Source: an uncultured SAR86 cluster bacterium (GTDB lineage Bacteria; Pseudomonadota; Gammaproteobacteria; Magnimaribacterales; Magnimaribacteraceae). From it: 64,000 nucleotides of DNA. Position numbers and translations under genes: made by a program. Within the stretch, counting starts at the first letter, position 1. Every line of letters begins with the position of its first letter. The notes under the pieces are model-generated. The model ran no database searches and was not told the origin of the DNA. It saw only the letters and a program-made list of their open reading frames with translations. Positions 16,352-25,048 of this stretch are shown one piece after another. The stretch covers positions 62,001 to 126,000 of the forward strand of contig CABYCU010000002.1 in NCBI GenBank assembly GCA_902517565.1. The letters are read 5' to 3'.

Positions 16352-18817
16352 CTATAAATTCTCTTTTCCTAATGGCTTAAAATAAAGAATAAGTTGTGGT
16401 AATAAAGTTAATGCCCCTAATAATGCCATAACCATAGCAAGAGATACAAAAAACCCAAAATATACGCTAGGATTAAAATTAGAAGTGGCAAAAACAAGAA
16501 AGCCTAAGATAATCGTTAATGATGTATAAAACATGGCCCTTCCAATAGTGCGATGGCTATTATGCATCGATATTCTATAACTCTTGGAGTAATTGAACTC
16601 TTTTTTAAATCTATGAATATAGTGGATAGTATTATCTACTGCCATTCCTACACTAATAGCAGCCACTGTAATAGTCATGATATCTAACGGAATGGAGAAT
16701 AATCCCATGGTGCCAAGAACAACACTAGCAGCTAATAAATTTGGAATTATCCCTATTATGGATAAAGAAAGTGAACGAAATAAAACTAAAAACATTAAGA
16801 AGATGATGCTGAATACTATAACTATAGTTCTTATTTGAGAATCAAATAAGCTTTGCAGCATATTATTATATAAAACTGCCAAGCCTGTTAGCCTGAATTG
16901 GTTTGGCTCTAGGTCATAATCTTTTTGTAAAGTAGAGGAAATTCCACTTAGCAAATCATTTCTATTCAATCCTTTTGCCGATTCTATAACTCTTGCTGAG
17001 ATCCTAACTTGGTTCTCATCTTCACTTATGTATGAACTCAGTAAATTATCTTTGATATCTTCAGGTAACATATTCTTTACTAAGGCCAAATCTAATTCAG
17101 ATAGTGGCTCACCATCTTTTAACTCCCTGGCAACTTTAATGCCGCTGGCAACTGATAGCACTTTCCCTATCTCTGGCAAAGATTCTATATAATCATGAAT
17201 CCCTTCTAATTGGTCTAGGGCAATAGTATTCCACCAATATCCAGTTGATGTATCTTCGTCATCGAAACCGAAATCGTCATCGAAACTATCTTCGTCAACT
17301 TGGTTTTTCCACTTTACCGGTGCATTAATCACGATATCTAAAGGTGCGGTTCCACCTAACTTATTATCTAGGAGATCCATCCCTTTATAGATCTCTGTTG
17401 AAGGCTTGAAATAATCGATAAACCTATTTTCTACAGTTAGTTGATTCATTCCATATAAAGAAATGCCAAAAAGTATTAGTGAAATAAAAATTATTAAATT
17501 TCCAAATTTTTCAGTTACAGAGGAAAACATAACGGTTACACCTTTACTAAAATCCCTTGTTTCATGTCCCTTATGAGATGTAAATAGCAACATAGATATA
17601 GGAAAAAGGATAAATGAAAATAAAAAGGCAAAGAATATGCCTGCGACCATCATCTTGCCAAAATCAACTACAGGTTTAATTTCGCTTACGCTTAAAGACG
17701 CAAAAGCAATAATTGTTGTAAGCGCAGTATAGAAACAAGGTTTTAACATTTGCTCTATTGTTAGAGATACCAATTCGTTCTTGTCCAAAGAAGGATTTGA
17801 TTCACATAACTCTTGATATCGAATAATTAAATGTATAGTTAAAGAAATAGATATTATTAATAAGAGAGATATAAAATTAGATGAGACTACAGTAACCCTC
17901 CAGTCCATCCAGCCTAAGAAACCTATAATAAATAATGCGATTAGAGCACTAGACGCCAAGGGAAGAACAACCCAGCGAATTTTCTTAAAAATAATTCCCA
18001 GTGTAACGACAAAAACAATCAAAACGCCTAGAGCAAAATACTTTAGATCACTCTCAATAAAACTTATCATATCTGAAGCTATCATCGCAGTTCCGCCAAG
18101 ATAAATAGATCCGTTATCTTTAAAGGCACTCATAGTCTTTCTTGTCGATTTAATTAAGTTATCTCTCTTGATAGATAACTTAATATTAAGATTTTTTATT
18201 TCTTCATTAATTTCTGCTAATTTAGGATCATGTACTGAAGGTAAATATTCTTCTGAATCTATAATTTCTAGGATTTGGTAGCGTTTATTAATTGCAAGGT
18301 CATATTCAGTATCGTTTTCAAGTATTAACTGCATCGCAGTAAAATTAGCATCTTTATCTGTTAATAATTCTGTATATAGAGGGCTATTCTTAAATTCTAA
18401 TCTGGCTAAGTCTTTATCAGTTTCCTCATCTTCAATTGTTCTTAAATTATTTGCTAATTCGCTCATACTCATCTTTGGACTAAAGAGCAAAGGTGCATCC
18501 AAATAGCTTAAAACGGAATCTACTCCGTCTATTCTTTCAAAAAGGGTCACCATTTCTCTAACATTAGAAATAGTTATTTTTGAAAACAAATCCTCTTTTG
18601 GATCTAATATAACTATTAGGAAATCGGATGAAGAGTAGTCGGAATTTACTTCTCTATAATATTTTAAATCATCATCGCTCTCTAAAACTAAAGAGTCTGA
18701 AGAGGCATCTAATTTGAAGTTATTTAGGTTTAAAAATGAGAAAATTAGAGCAAAAGAAAAAAGAGCCAGTAATAGCTTAGGAGAGGAAGTTATAAATTTA
18801 GATAGAACTTTTGACAT
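16352..18817 (-). CDS. MMPL/RND-superfamily exporter
   Basis: An 821-residue inner-membrane protein with the duplicated RND layout: TM1 (residues about 12-32), a large periplasmic domain (35-250), five TM segments (about 255-425), TM7 (around 445), a second periplasmic loop (465-640) with a run of acidic residues (about 497-518), and five C-terminal TM segments. AISVGMAVDNTIHYIHRF in the second half matches the conserved TM10 Asp motif of MMPL-type RND proteins. Such exporters move lipids or hydrophobic compounds using proton motive force and here show no MFP or OMF partner. It is 2 nt from trhO and 9 nt from the racemase-like gene. Confidence 0.88.
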   Translation of the reverse strand: MSKVLSKFITSSPKLLLALFSFALIFSFLNLNNFKLDASSDSLVLESDDDLKYYREVNSDYSSSDFLIVILDPKEDLFSKITISNVREMVTLFERIDGVDSVLSYLDAPLLFSPKMSMSELANNLRTIEDEETDKDLARLEFKNSPLYTELLTDKDANFTAMQLILENDTEYDLAINKRYQILEIIDSEEYLPSVHDPKLAEINEEIKNLNIKLSIKRDNLIKSTRKTMSAFKDNGSIYLGGTAMIASDMISFIESDLKYFALGVLIVFVVTLGIIFKKIRWVVLPLASSALIALFIIGFLGWMDWRVTVVSSNFISLLLIISISLTIHLIIRYQELCESNPSLDKNELVSLTIEQMLKPCFYTALTTIIAFASLSVSEIKPVVDFGKMMVAGIFFAFLFSFILFPISMLLFTSHKGHETRDFSKGVTVMFSSVTEKFGNLIIFISLILFGISLYGMNQLTVENRFIDYFKPSTEIYKGMDLLDNKLGGTAPLDIVINAPVKWKNQVDEDSFDDDFGFDDEDTSTGYWWNTIALDQLEGIHDYIESLPEIGKVLSVASGIKVARELKDGEPLSELDLALVKNMLPEDIKDNLLSSYISEDENQVRISARVIESAKGLNRNDLLSGISSTLQKDYDLEPNQFRLTGLAVLYNNMLQSLFDSQIRTIVIVFSIIFLMFLVLFRSLSLSIIGIIPNLLAASVVLGTMGLFSIPLDIMTITVAAISVGMAVDNTIHYIHRFKKEFNYSKSYRISMHNSHRTIGRAMFYTSLTIILGFLVFATSNFNPSVYFGFFVSLAMVMALLGALTLLPQLILYFKPLGKENL

Positions 18818-18819
18818 GC

Positions 18820-19743
18820 TTAACTATTAGTTTGTTTAGCATTAGCGCCCATGTGTAAATGGCCTCTTTCCTCAGCAAGATCTATCTGAAGTTGTCTTTG
18901 TGCAAACCTTTCTTTATCTTTCAGTGAGGAGGAGTTAAAACAATTATGACAGGATACTCCCTTCTCATAATATTCAGATTCTAGATCTTTGTTCGAAAGA
19001 GGTCTTCTGCAGCCAAAACATTGAAGATAGTTACCGGGCTGCAAATCTTTGTTTACTGTCACTCTTTCATCAAAAACGAAACATTCCCCTTCCCATAGAT
19101 TTTCTTTATCTGCTTCTTTTAGATAGCGTAAAATACCACCCTCTAGCTGATATACATCATCAAATCCTTTATCCATCATAAAAGATGAAGCTATCTCACA
19201 CCTTATTCCTCCAGTACAAAACATAGCTATCTTCTTATCCTGATTTTCTAATAAATTATTTTCTATAAAGTCTGGAAATTCAGTCAAGTTTCCCATATTG
19301 GGTATTAAAGAGTTTCTAAAAGAGCCTATTTCAGTTTCATATTTATTTCTTACGTCTAATACAATAGTCTCAGGATCAGAAATTAACTTATTCCATTGTA
19401 GATAATTCAAATGTTTACCTCTGGATTCTACGGGATCAAAATTCCCATTAAGTGGTAACAACCTATCTCTGCATTTTATTTTTAGTCTCTTAAAAGGTAA
19501 TGACTTAGATAAAGACCAAGTCTGATCTTTTATATCTAATTTATATTTATTTTCGAGCATAGAAATTAGACTGAGCAAATTTTCTTTATTACCCGATAAA
19601 GTTGTATTGATGCCTTGCTTAGTTGAAAAAAATGTACCGACTATATTTTTTTTTAAACAGAAACGTTCAACGGTTCTTCCAACTTTTTTATAGTCACCTA
19701 GATTCTCGATGGAGTAAAAGGTAACAACATGGTTGTGTGTCAT
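18820..19743 (-). CDS. trhO: tRNA uridine-34 hydroxylase TrhO (rhodanese)
   Basis: A 307-residue YceA/TrhO protein. An N-terminal ferredoxin-like domain (VVTFYSIENL..., KQGINTTLSG) precedes a rhodanese domain with VLDVRNKYETEIGSF and the active-site loop FCTGGIRCE, where C176 is the expected catalytic Cys and C182 a second conserved one. The C-terminal zinc-like part has CFGCRRPLS and CHNC. TrhO carries out O2-dependent hydroxylation of tRNA U34 to ho5U. It is 9 nt downstream of bolA and 2 nt upstream of the MMPL gene. Confidence 0.93.
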   Translation of the reverse strand: MTHNHVVTFYSIENLGDYKKVGRTVERFCLKKNIVGTFFSTKQGINTTLSGNKENLLSLISMLENKYKLDIKDQTWSLSKSLPFKRLKIKCRDRLLPLNGNFDPVESRGKHLNYLQWNKLISDPETIVLDVRNKYETEIGSFRNSLIPNMGNLTEFPDFIENNLLENQDKKIAMFCTGGIRCEIASSFMMDKGFDDVYQLEGGILRYLKEADKENLWEGECFVFDERVTVNKDLQPGNYLQCFGCRRPLSNKDLESEYYEKGVSCHNCFNSSSLKDKERFAQRQLQIDLAEERGHLHMGANAKQTNS

Positions 19744-19752
19744 TTTAAAGCT

Positions 19753-20073
19753 CTACTGATCTTGTTTACTTCCACCTAGACAATTTGGAGAAGGATCAGC
19801 CTCTTTATTTCTCTCTATCCATTCATTTTCCGTAAAAGTATGCAATGAAATAGCATGTATAGGGCCAGATATCTCCTCTTGTATCTCAGCATAAATAAGT
19901 TGATGCCTTTTAACTAAGTTGAGACCTATAAATAAATTAGAAATTGCTACTATCCTTACGTGAGACTCTCTTCCAGGCTCTACATTATGCAGATAACTCT
20001 CATCAATCACTTCTAAATGGATTGGTTCTATGACTTTTTTTAGCTTTGTTTCAATTGATGCAATTGCACTCAT
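19753..20073 (-). CDS. bolA: BolA family protein
   Basis: A 106-residue BolA-fold protein. It has the KLKKVIEPIHLEVIDES start, HVRIVAISNLFIGLNLVKRHQLIY, which includes the conserved RHQ(L/M)IY motif, and GPIHAISLHTFTENEW. BolA proteins partner with monothiol glutaredoxins in Fe-S handling and affect cell morphology and stress responses. No monothiol CGFS glutaredoxin is in the window. Flanked by ogt (10 nt) and trhO (9 nt). Confidence 0.93.
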   Translation of the reverse strand: MSAIASIETKLKKVIEPIHLEVIDESYLHNVEPGRESHVRIVAISNLFIGLNLVKRHQLIYAEIQEEISGPIHAISLHTFTENEWIERNKEADPSPNCLGGSKQDQ

Positions 20074-20082
20074 AAATCAATT

Positions 20083-20541
20083 TTAATTGGTTTCAAGCTC
20101 TAAGAGAAACTTTTTAATACCTAATCCACCAGTAAAGCCCCCTATACCAGACTTGGCTTGGACTCTGTGACAGGGAATTATCAAAGGTAAAGGATTTTTA
20201 CCGCATGCAGTGCCTGCAGCCCTAAAAGCTTTTGGACTTCCAGCTTTAATTGCTAAATCAGTGTAAGTAATAGTATTTCCATAAGAAATTTTTTTTATTT
20301 CTTCATAAATATTAGATCTGAAATTAGTTGTTGAAAGCTCAGATTGAATATCAAAAGTTTTTCTTCCCTCAAAGAAGTATTCATTCAATTGCTTAATTAT
20401 CTCTTTAAATGACTGTATATCAATTCTTGGTTTAAGCTTTGTGAAATTATGATTAGTAAAAGATAAACAAATCAATTTCTCATCTTTTTTTAATAAACCT
20501 ATATTCCCAACTGGTGAGTTATATAGATGTGAAAATAGCAT
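20083..20541 (-). CDS. ogt: methylated-DNA--protein-cysteine methyltransferase
   Basis: A 152-residue suicide repair protein. The active-site motif PCHRV is at residues 123-127 (C124 accepts the alkyl group), preceded by FRAAGTACGKNPLPLIIPCHR and a helix-turn-helix region with YTDLA. It transfers methyl groups from O6-methylguanine and O4-methylthymine to itself. Length fits the Ogt type without the Ada regulatory domain. Its ATG overlaps the stop of the upstream GPH symporter by one nucleotide (TAATG). Confidence 0.94.
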   Translation of the reverse strand: MLFSHLYNSPVGNIGLLKKDEKLICLSFTNHNFTKLKPRIDIQSFKEIIKQLNEYFFEGRKTFDIQSELSTTNFRSNIYEEIKKISYGNTITYTDLAIKAGSPKAFRAAGTACGKNPLPLIIPCHRVQAKSGIGGFTGGLGIKKFLLELETN

Positions 20542-22022
20542 TAACTATCTTTCCAGACTTTAGTATCAGGGTTGGCTGCATTTTCTTCATGATCATCTCG
20601 AGTAAGTGTGTAGCCTGAAACTAGAGATAAAGCACTTCCAAAGGCAATAATACAAATTGGGATATACCACAAAGCTAAATTAGCCAGTATTTCATCAGGT
20701 ACAACATTATCGAGAAGCTTGCGCGCCTCAGGATCTGGAAAAGAGATTAGAGATAAGATTATACCGGCGAACAATATTCCTATTCCACTGACCGCTTTGT
20801 CTGCAAAACTTCTTGCTGAAAAGAGTATCCCTTCTTCTCGTCTTCCTGTTTTGAGTTGAATATCTTCAACTAAATCCATAAGCATTGAGGCAAGAGTTGC
20901 GAATACTATAATTCCTGAAGCAACGTTTATAACCACATGGACGCATAAGACTGGGAGAAGATAAGGACTTCCATTTTCTGGGAATAAAGAAGTACCATAA
21001 ACTAGATCTATGTACCTCAGGGCAAAAGGCAGTGCTGCAAATATTATTTGAAATGCCCATATGGACATCACAGTGTTTTTCTTACCAAATCTATCTGTAA
21101 ATACAGGAGCAAGAAAGATTGCTATTACAGGAGCGAGATAAAGACATAGACCCCTTGTGAGCATTTCATTAGTATCTAGGCCCCAAAAGAAAGAATCAAA
21201 ATATATGGCAAATGCCGCCTCCATTCCACCTGCCATAGCTGCAAGAAGACCAGAGAAAAATAGAAACATATAAGATCTATTAGCAAGTAAGGTCTCTTTA
21301 AGTTGTCGAAATACCACTCCTATAGGAGCAGCTTTGGTTTCAGGAGGAGCTAATAATCTAGGTATATGTTTATGGGTCCCAAGGCTAGTAACGAGTATGC
21401 CAATGAAAATGAGTATTGCAGCAACCAACCCATATTCGGCCCAGGCATCAGGATTAAATCTACCATCAGAGTAAGTTTCGTTAACGTTATTAGGTCCAAA
21501 CCAAAACCAAACTAAATTATAAGTTGTGAGACCGCCAAACCAACCAAAGAAATACCGAAAAGACATTAAGGATGTTCTTTCAACATAATTACTTGTTAGT
21601 TCCGGACCAAGTGATATTGAAGGAACCTCATAAAAAGTAATAAAAACTCTGATGATGATTGCACAGAATAAGAAATAAAAAAATAACTGCCAATCTGAAT
21701 AGTATTCAGGTGGCGTCCAGAGAAAATAATAGGTTAGTGCCACAGGCAAGGCTGCAGCGTACATATAAGGATGTCTCCTGCCCCACTTTGATCTGGTTCG
21801 GTCAGAATAATAACCCACTAAGGGATCTGTTATAGCATCCATAATTAAAATTATGTTTAAAGCAAGCCCAGTCATCCATCCAGGCAATCCAAATACGGTG
21901 TTATAAACAAAAAGAACAAAAAAACTAAAACCATTGTTCTTGATTCCGAAGGAAATAGAACCAAACCCGTAGAAAAACTTAGTTCTAAAATCTAATTTAC
22001 TGCTTTGATTGGCTTCTTCCAT
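20541..22022 (-). CDS. GPH-family sugar:cation symporter (MFS)
   Basis: A 493-residue, 12-TM transporter of the glycoside-pentoside-hexuronide (MelB) family. Near TM2, DAITDPLVGYYSDRTRSKWGRRHPY is the GPH hallmark (cation-binding Asp on TM2 and the loop 2-3 motif). It imports a sugar or glycoside with Na+ or H+. This is one of three GPH proteins in the window; the others are at 25048 and 34970, and this one shares with 25048 the GRRHP loop and the RREEG(I/L)L segment. It starts 11 nt after the DUF3604 gene and is translationally coupled to ogt. Confidence 0.9.
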   Translation of the reverse strand: MEEANQSSKLDFRTKFFYGFGSISFGIKNNGFSFFVLFVYNTVFGLPGWMTGLALNIILIMDAITDPLVGYYSDRTRSKWGRRHPYMYAAALPVALTYYFLWTPPEYYSDWQLFFYFLFCAIIIRVFITFYEVPSISLGPELTSNYVERTSLMSFRYFFGWFGGLTTYNLVWFWFGPNNVNETYSDGRFNPDAWAEYGLVAAILIFIGILVTSLGTHKHIPRLLAPPETKAAPIGVVFRQLKETLLANRSYMFLFFSGLLAAMAGGMEAAFAIYFDSFFWGLDTNEMLTRGLCLYLAPVIAIFLAPVFTDRFGKKNTVMSIWAFQIIFAALPFALRYIDLVYGTSLFPENGSPYLLPVLCVHVVINVASGIIVFATLASMLMDLVEDIQLKTGRREEGILFSARSFADKAVSGIGILFAGIILSLISFPDPEARKLLDNVVPDEILANLALWYIPICIIAFGSALSLVSGYTLTRDDHEENAANPDTKVWKDS

Positions 22023-22033
22023 GATCTTCTTAG

Positions 22034-24256
22034 TTAGGTTTCTATAAAATTAACATATATAGGTGATGACCATGCTCTTTCTTCTGATAGAGCTAAACAA
22101 TCATCATCTTTATCTGTTCTAGAATCACCATAACAGATATTCACTTTAATACATTCCCCTTTGTCATTATAAGTGCACCTCAGATTCCCACTATTTACAA
22201 CCGGTGATGGTTCCTGAATTGCTCTAACATAGTATATGGAATCTCTGGAGTTTTTTGAAAAGTCTTCATCTGAAAATTCAATTTCACAACCTTGTTGACT
22301 TGGGATGCAGTTATATACTTTCCAAGTATCGGTAATTAGTTCGTCAATTAATTCTGTTTCAGAAATTTGAGGGGTAATTTTAATAATTTCTATCCTGGAA
22401 ATATTTTTTCTAATATCGGAGGGGTTATAACATTCATTTTTACAAATTCTTTCTATCTCTTCCTGGGTGATATTTGTCGACGAATAGTCAGGACAGCCTT
22501 GTTTCTGTTCAAAGGCTCCTACGGCTTTAACCCTAAACTTGGGGTTGGTGCTAAGGCTTACACTACTACCCATTGGAGAAATCTCTAGCTCATCGATTAA
22601 ATCAAACCATAACAAGATTCGATCTCCGCTCGTACCATATGTTTCCTTATTAGTTAGGCCATCCCATATAGCATTCCTGTCTCGTCCTCTAGAATGAACA
22701 GCGGCTAAACCACCTGTAGTGAAAAATGAGGCTTCTCTTTCAGCTTCAAACGCTCCAAATCCAGCTCTCAAACCAAGCAATTGCTGATCTCTTAAGTCAT
22801 TTGAGCTATCTTTTATTTCTTCAACGGGATAAAGCACCTCTCCAACATATTCATTACTAGGTCCGTTTGCTTCTGTGGTAACGAATCTATCGATTTCCTT
22901 ATACCCTGTTCCCGGCCTAGCTCTATGATTATCACTCGATGCTATAAAACCAAAGTTAAATCTAATGGGATTTTCTTGATCAAAGTTCGATATAGCTAGA
23001 CCGTATTGAGCCGATCCTGCAGGCCTATAGTTAAAAGAGGGAAGAAAGCAATCTCTGCATTGACCTGAATCCAACCAATCCTCTATCTTCACTCCGGGGA
23101 TTGTTAAATGTCCTGCCACCCCCATTACTGCATAGTTTTCTCTTGCTTCCTCTGCTCTTCTATTACATTCTGTTTCAGAAAGACCATTGTTAAGACATCT
23201 GTCTTCAATAATCTGTCCCGCCCTCCAGCAACTAGGCAAGTAGTTATCAGTAGGCACAGGACAAATTAGATTGCCATCCAGATCTTCAGCTAATGATCTC
23301 CATGATCTATATTCTTCTGAATTGCCATGTCCTGACATAACTTCAAATAAAATTTGCAGATTGTCATCATTGAAACCTTTTTCTAACTGTTTATCTAAAG
23401 AAGAATTTGGTGGAGTATAAAAACCCCACGTATTTCCATGAGGTATTACAATTGTAGGAAAGTTTAAATCTCTAAGTTTTTTAAATAAGTCTTTTGGAGT
23501 ATCTGCATATTCATAACAATTATCTCCCAATTGACTCGACGGAATGTCTGCGGGACAGACCTCTGAGTCAGCAAGTTCGTCTGCAAAAGCAATGAAATTA
23601 AAATATCTATGCCTATTTTCAAAATCTAGGAGGGCCGCAGGTCTAAGTTGTCTGGATTGACTGGGTATTCCTGCTCTCATACCAGTTGTAGCTATGCCCC
23701 CCGCTCCAATTGCTCGTTTTGGAACCTTGCCTTCTTCAGTATCACGAAACATTACATTTTTATGTCCGTAATGATCTTCAGCAGAATTTCCTACCTGTGT
23801 CCATTCGTAACCTAGAAAAGTTACTAAGTCAGGTTCAGTTGCATCTGTAGGATTATTACAATTCCTTACTGCCTCTTTAATTGACTTCCACTTTCTAGGG
23901 GTTAAAGCTTCAGCATGATCTGTTGAAACCCAAAAATCTAAATTCGCACAAAATCTAGCGAAATCACAGGCGTCTGCAATTGGATGAGGGCCTTCGCCAT
24001 TCAATATAGGCAAACTCCATAAAAAAGCGTCGGTGGAGTAGGTTGTATGAACATGTGTGTCACCAAATAAGATTTGCTTTTCTCTTCCAAAGGGTTTTTG
24101 AGATATGAGTTTTTCATCTACCAGAGATCTTGGGAGTTCAGAGTTTACAGAAAGTCCGGGGCTTTCTAGTTCTCCATATAGATCAAGATAGATACCCGCA
24201 GTATAAATACTAAAAATAATAAATACCGTTCCAAAGAGGATATAGATATAGCGCAT
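22034..24256 (-). CDS. DUF3604 (PHP-like) protein
   Basis: A 740-residue protein with an N-terminal membrane anchor or signal (residues 3-22) followed by a PHP-like metal site FGDTHVHTTYSTDAF (D66, H68, H70), VSTDHAEAL, LGYEWTQV, VIPHGNTWG, SGHGNSEEYRSW, ASSDNHRARPGTGYK. These are DUF3604 signatures and indicate a di- or trinuclear metallohydrolase facing the periplasm. DUF3604 proteins are abundant in marine gammaproteobacteria, usually near TonB receptors, but lack a proven substrate. Cysteine-rich stretches (CRDCF, CNNPTD) may form disulfides. It lies between a rhomboid protease (3 nt) and a GPH symporter (11 nt), which favours a role in preparing an organic substrate for import. Confidence 0.85.
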   Translation of the reverse strand: MRYIYILFGTVFIIFSIYTAGIYLDLYGELESPGLSVNSELPRSLVDEKLISQKPFGREKQILFGDTHVHTTYSTDAFLWSLPILNGEGPHPIADACDFARFCANLDFWVSTDHAEALTPRKWKSIKEAVRNCNNPTDATEPDLVTFLGYEWTQVGNSAEDHYGHKNVMFRDTEEGKVPKRAIGAGGIATTGMRAGIPSQSRQLRPAALLDFENRHRYFNFIAFADELADSEVCPADIPSSQLGDNCYEYADTPKDLFKKLRDLNFPTIVIPHGNTWGFYTPPNSSLDKQLEKGFNDDNLQILFEVMSGHGNSEEYRSWRSLAEDLDGNLICPVPTDNYLPSCWRAGQIIEDRCLNNGLSETECNRRAEEARENYAVMGVAGHLTIPGVKIEDWLDSGQCRDCFLPSFNYRPAGSAQYGLAISNFDQENPIRFNFGFIASSDNHRARPGTGYKEIDRFVTTEANGPSNEYVGEVLYPVEEIKDSSNDLRDQQLLGLRAGFGAFEAEREASFFTTGGLAAVHSRGRDRNAIWDGLTNKETYGTSGDRILLWFDLIDELEISPMGSSVSLSTNPKFRVKAVGAFEQKQGCPDYSSTNITQEEIERICKNECYNPSDIRKNISRIEIIKITPQISETELIDELITDTWKVYNCIPSQQGCEIEFSDEDFSKNSRDSIYYVRAIQEPSPVVNSGNLRCTYNDKGECIKVNICYGDSRTDKDDDCLALSEERAWSSPIYVNFIET

Positions 24257-24259
24257 AGG

Positions 24260-25048
24260 TTAATTTTTATCTTTTTTATCTGCTGTGTCGATAAATTCTT
24301 GCATAAAGTCTCTTTCTTTTACTTGACCAAATATTCCATTAATAGAGAAGTTGCTTGATTCAAAAGATTTAGAATTTCCTTCCTGAAATAATCTTATATG
24401 AGAATCTTTAAAGAAACTTATTAATAACCCTCCCGCTATAAAACCTCCTATATGAGCAAAATATGCAACACCTCCTTCAGATCCAAAAGAAGCACTAAAG
24501 AATTGACTTATTATCCAAACACTCAGAACAATAAATGCTGGGACTTTAATGACAGTTATAAAAATAAACAGCCAGAATAAAACATTTACATTAGCTTTTG
24601 GGTGAAGAACTAAATAGGCGCCTAGTATTCCGGCAATAGCACCACTAGCGCCTATCATTGGTATAGTAGAACTTGGATTTATCAAGGCTTGGAGAAGTGC
24701 AGCAAAAATCCCACTTATTAAATAAAATAACAGAAATTTCTTGTGACCCATGCTATCTTCAATGTTATCTCCAAATATCCACAAGAACACCATATTGCCT
24801 ATTAAATGCATCCAACTACCATGCATAAACATCGAACTGAAGATTGTTAAGTATGGATTAATATAGCTTTCTTTATTTCCTAGAATTGCTGCAGGAATTA
24901 CACCGAAGCTATTTATAGCCTCTCTATAGAGATCGGTGGGCAATGTACTTTGCCATAAAAAGATAAAACAGCATAAAGCAATCAGGCAATAGCAAACGTA
25001 AGGTTTTGTGGTGCTGTCATTATCATCTGAAATAGGGAAGAAGAACAT
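24260..25048 (-). CDS. rhomboid family intramembrane serine protease
   Basis: A 262-residue protein with six membrane segments. HGSWMHLIGNM supplies H76/H81 and N85 of the oxyanion region, GASGAIAG places the nucleophile at S136, and AHIGGFIAGG gives the catalytic H199. All key residues are present, so it should be active, cleaving membrane-anchored proteins. Its ATG overlaps the stop of the upstream GPH symporter by one nucleotide and it is followed 3 nt later by DUF3604, itself N-terminally anchored and thus a conceivable local substrate. Confidence 0.93.
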   Translation of the reverse strand: MFFFPISDDNDSTTKPYVCYCLIALCCFIFLWQSTLPTDLYREAINSFGVIPAAILGNKESYINPYLTIFSSMFMHGSWMHLIGNMVFLWIFGDNIEDSMGHKKFLLFYLISGIFAALLQALINPSSTIPMIGASGAIAGILGAYLVLHPKANVNVLFWLFIFITVIKVPAFIVLSVWIISQFFSASFGSEGGVAYFAHIGGFIAGGLLISFFKDSHIRLFQEGNSKSFESSNFSINGIFGQVKERDFMQEFIDTADKKDKN

